Positions 63,902-64,000 of a DNA stretch of 64,000 bases are shown here, piece by piece (the first letter of the stretch is position 1; each line of letters opens with the position of its first letter). The stretch lies in the NCBI GenBank assembly GCA_009823505.1, contig VZQC01008797.1:284558-348557 (forward strand), written 5' to 3'. The stretch is from Rhizomys pruinosus (taxonomy: Eukaryota > Chordata > Mammalia > Rodentia > Spalacidae). Made by a program: the position numbers and the translations under genes. Under the pieces are notes generated by a model. The model worked only from the letters and a program-made list of their open reading frames with translations. It did not search any database and had not been told where the DNA came from.

Positions 63902-64000
63902 CGCCTGGCGTGACCACGACTTTAATCCCAGCACTTGGGAGGCAGAGGCAGGTATATCTCTGTGAGTTCAAAGCCAGCCTAGCCTGGTCTACATAGTGAG
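63902..64000 (+). mobile_element. hybrid B1 at the window end
   Basis: The 5' side (GCCTGGCGTGACCACGAC) matches the unit-1 B1 at 40845, but from GGCAGGTATATCTC onward it matches the B1 at 41172 (duplicated CCAGCCTAGCCTGGTC). It is cut off by the window edge. Confidence 0.88.

Larger units (their letters stand above)
52680..64000 (+). repeat. shared block 2, unit 2 copy (runs off the window)
   Basis: Collinear with 29400-41270. It contains alpha-1 to alpha-3, an L1/LTR segment missing from unit 1, an HMGB1 3' remnant, and two beta-1/beta-2 pairs instead of one. Confidence 0.95.

Overview
This is repeat-dense muroid rodent DNA. The evidence is abundant B1 (7SL-derived) and B2/B3 (tRNA-derived) SINEs, one ID element, rodent L1 3' ends and AAAT-tailed SINEs. 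The B2 tails (GCATTGCACGACACGGGTGC... then TGCATGCAGACAGTACA) do not look like Mus consensus, so I infer a non-Mus muroid, but the species cannot be fixed from sequence alone. Single N bases at 2005, 7078 and 28764 mark assembly joins. I found no intact host protein-coding gene and no tRNA or rRNA gene. The long open frames all lie in short-period arrays (3n-bp or 5-bp units) or in L1. The only recognisable cellular coding sequence is a broken HMGB1 retropseudogene.

Layout. 1-19.7 kb is ordinary intergenic DNA: SINEs, an old L1, a probable solo LTR, and a 666-bp near-identical repeat either side of an N. From 19.76 kb the window holds two direct copies of a unit about 23-26 kb long. Unit 1 runs from about 19.76 to 45.6 kb and unit 2 from about 45.65 kb past the window end. 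Each begins with a shared block carrying a 24-bp minisatellite (20.98-21.46 and 46.82-47.79 kb). A middle part follows that I cannot align between the units (21.7-29.4 and 48.0-52.7 kb, both with L1 and B2). Then comes a long shared block (29.4-41.27 and 52.68-64.0 kb).

The long shared block is the most unusual part. It carries repeated promoter-like modules, most with a peculiar B1 variant (B1v, diagnostic CCGGTAGGATTTGCTGAAGG) next to a bZIP-type site (TGACGCAA, TGATGCAA, ATGACATCAT or ATGACGTCAT). Several also have CCAAT/ATTGG and GC-box sequence. Left-arm (alpha) and right-arm (beta) modules are homologous but inverted. In the beta arm a GCAC-type pentamer array sits at the same place in three copies but is built from a different pentamer in each: AGCAC (about 1.1 kb), GGCAC and CGCAC (tens of bp). 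A third, diverged alpha module at 43.4-44.5 kb has its own CA/CTGCCG expansion.

The two units have lost complementary segments. Unit 1 lacks a 2.7-kb L1/LTR segment that unit 2 keeps. Unit 2 lacks about 3.3 kb holding nearly all of the HMGB1 pseudogene that unit 1 keeps, with a 5-bp microhomology at the junction. Copy-specific SINE insertions date the duplication as older than the latest B1/B2 activity. Transcription from the modules is inference; nothing here proves expression.
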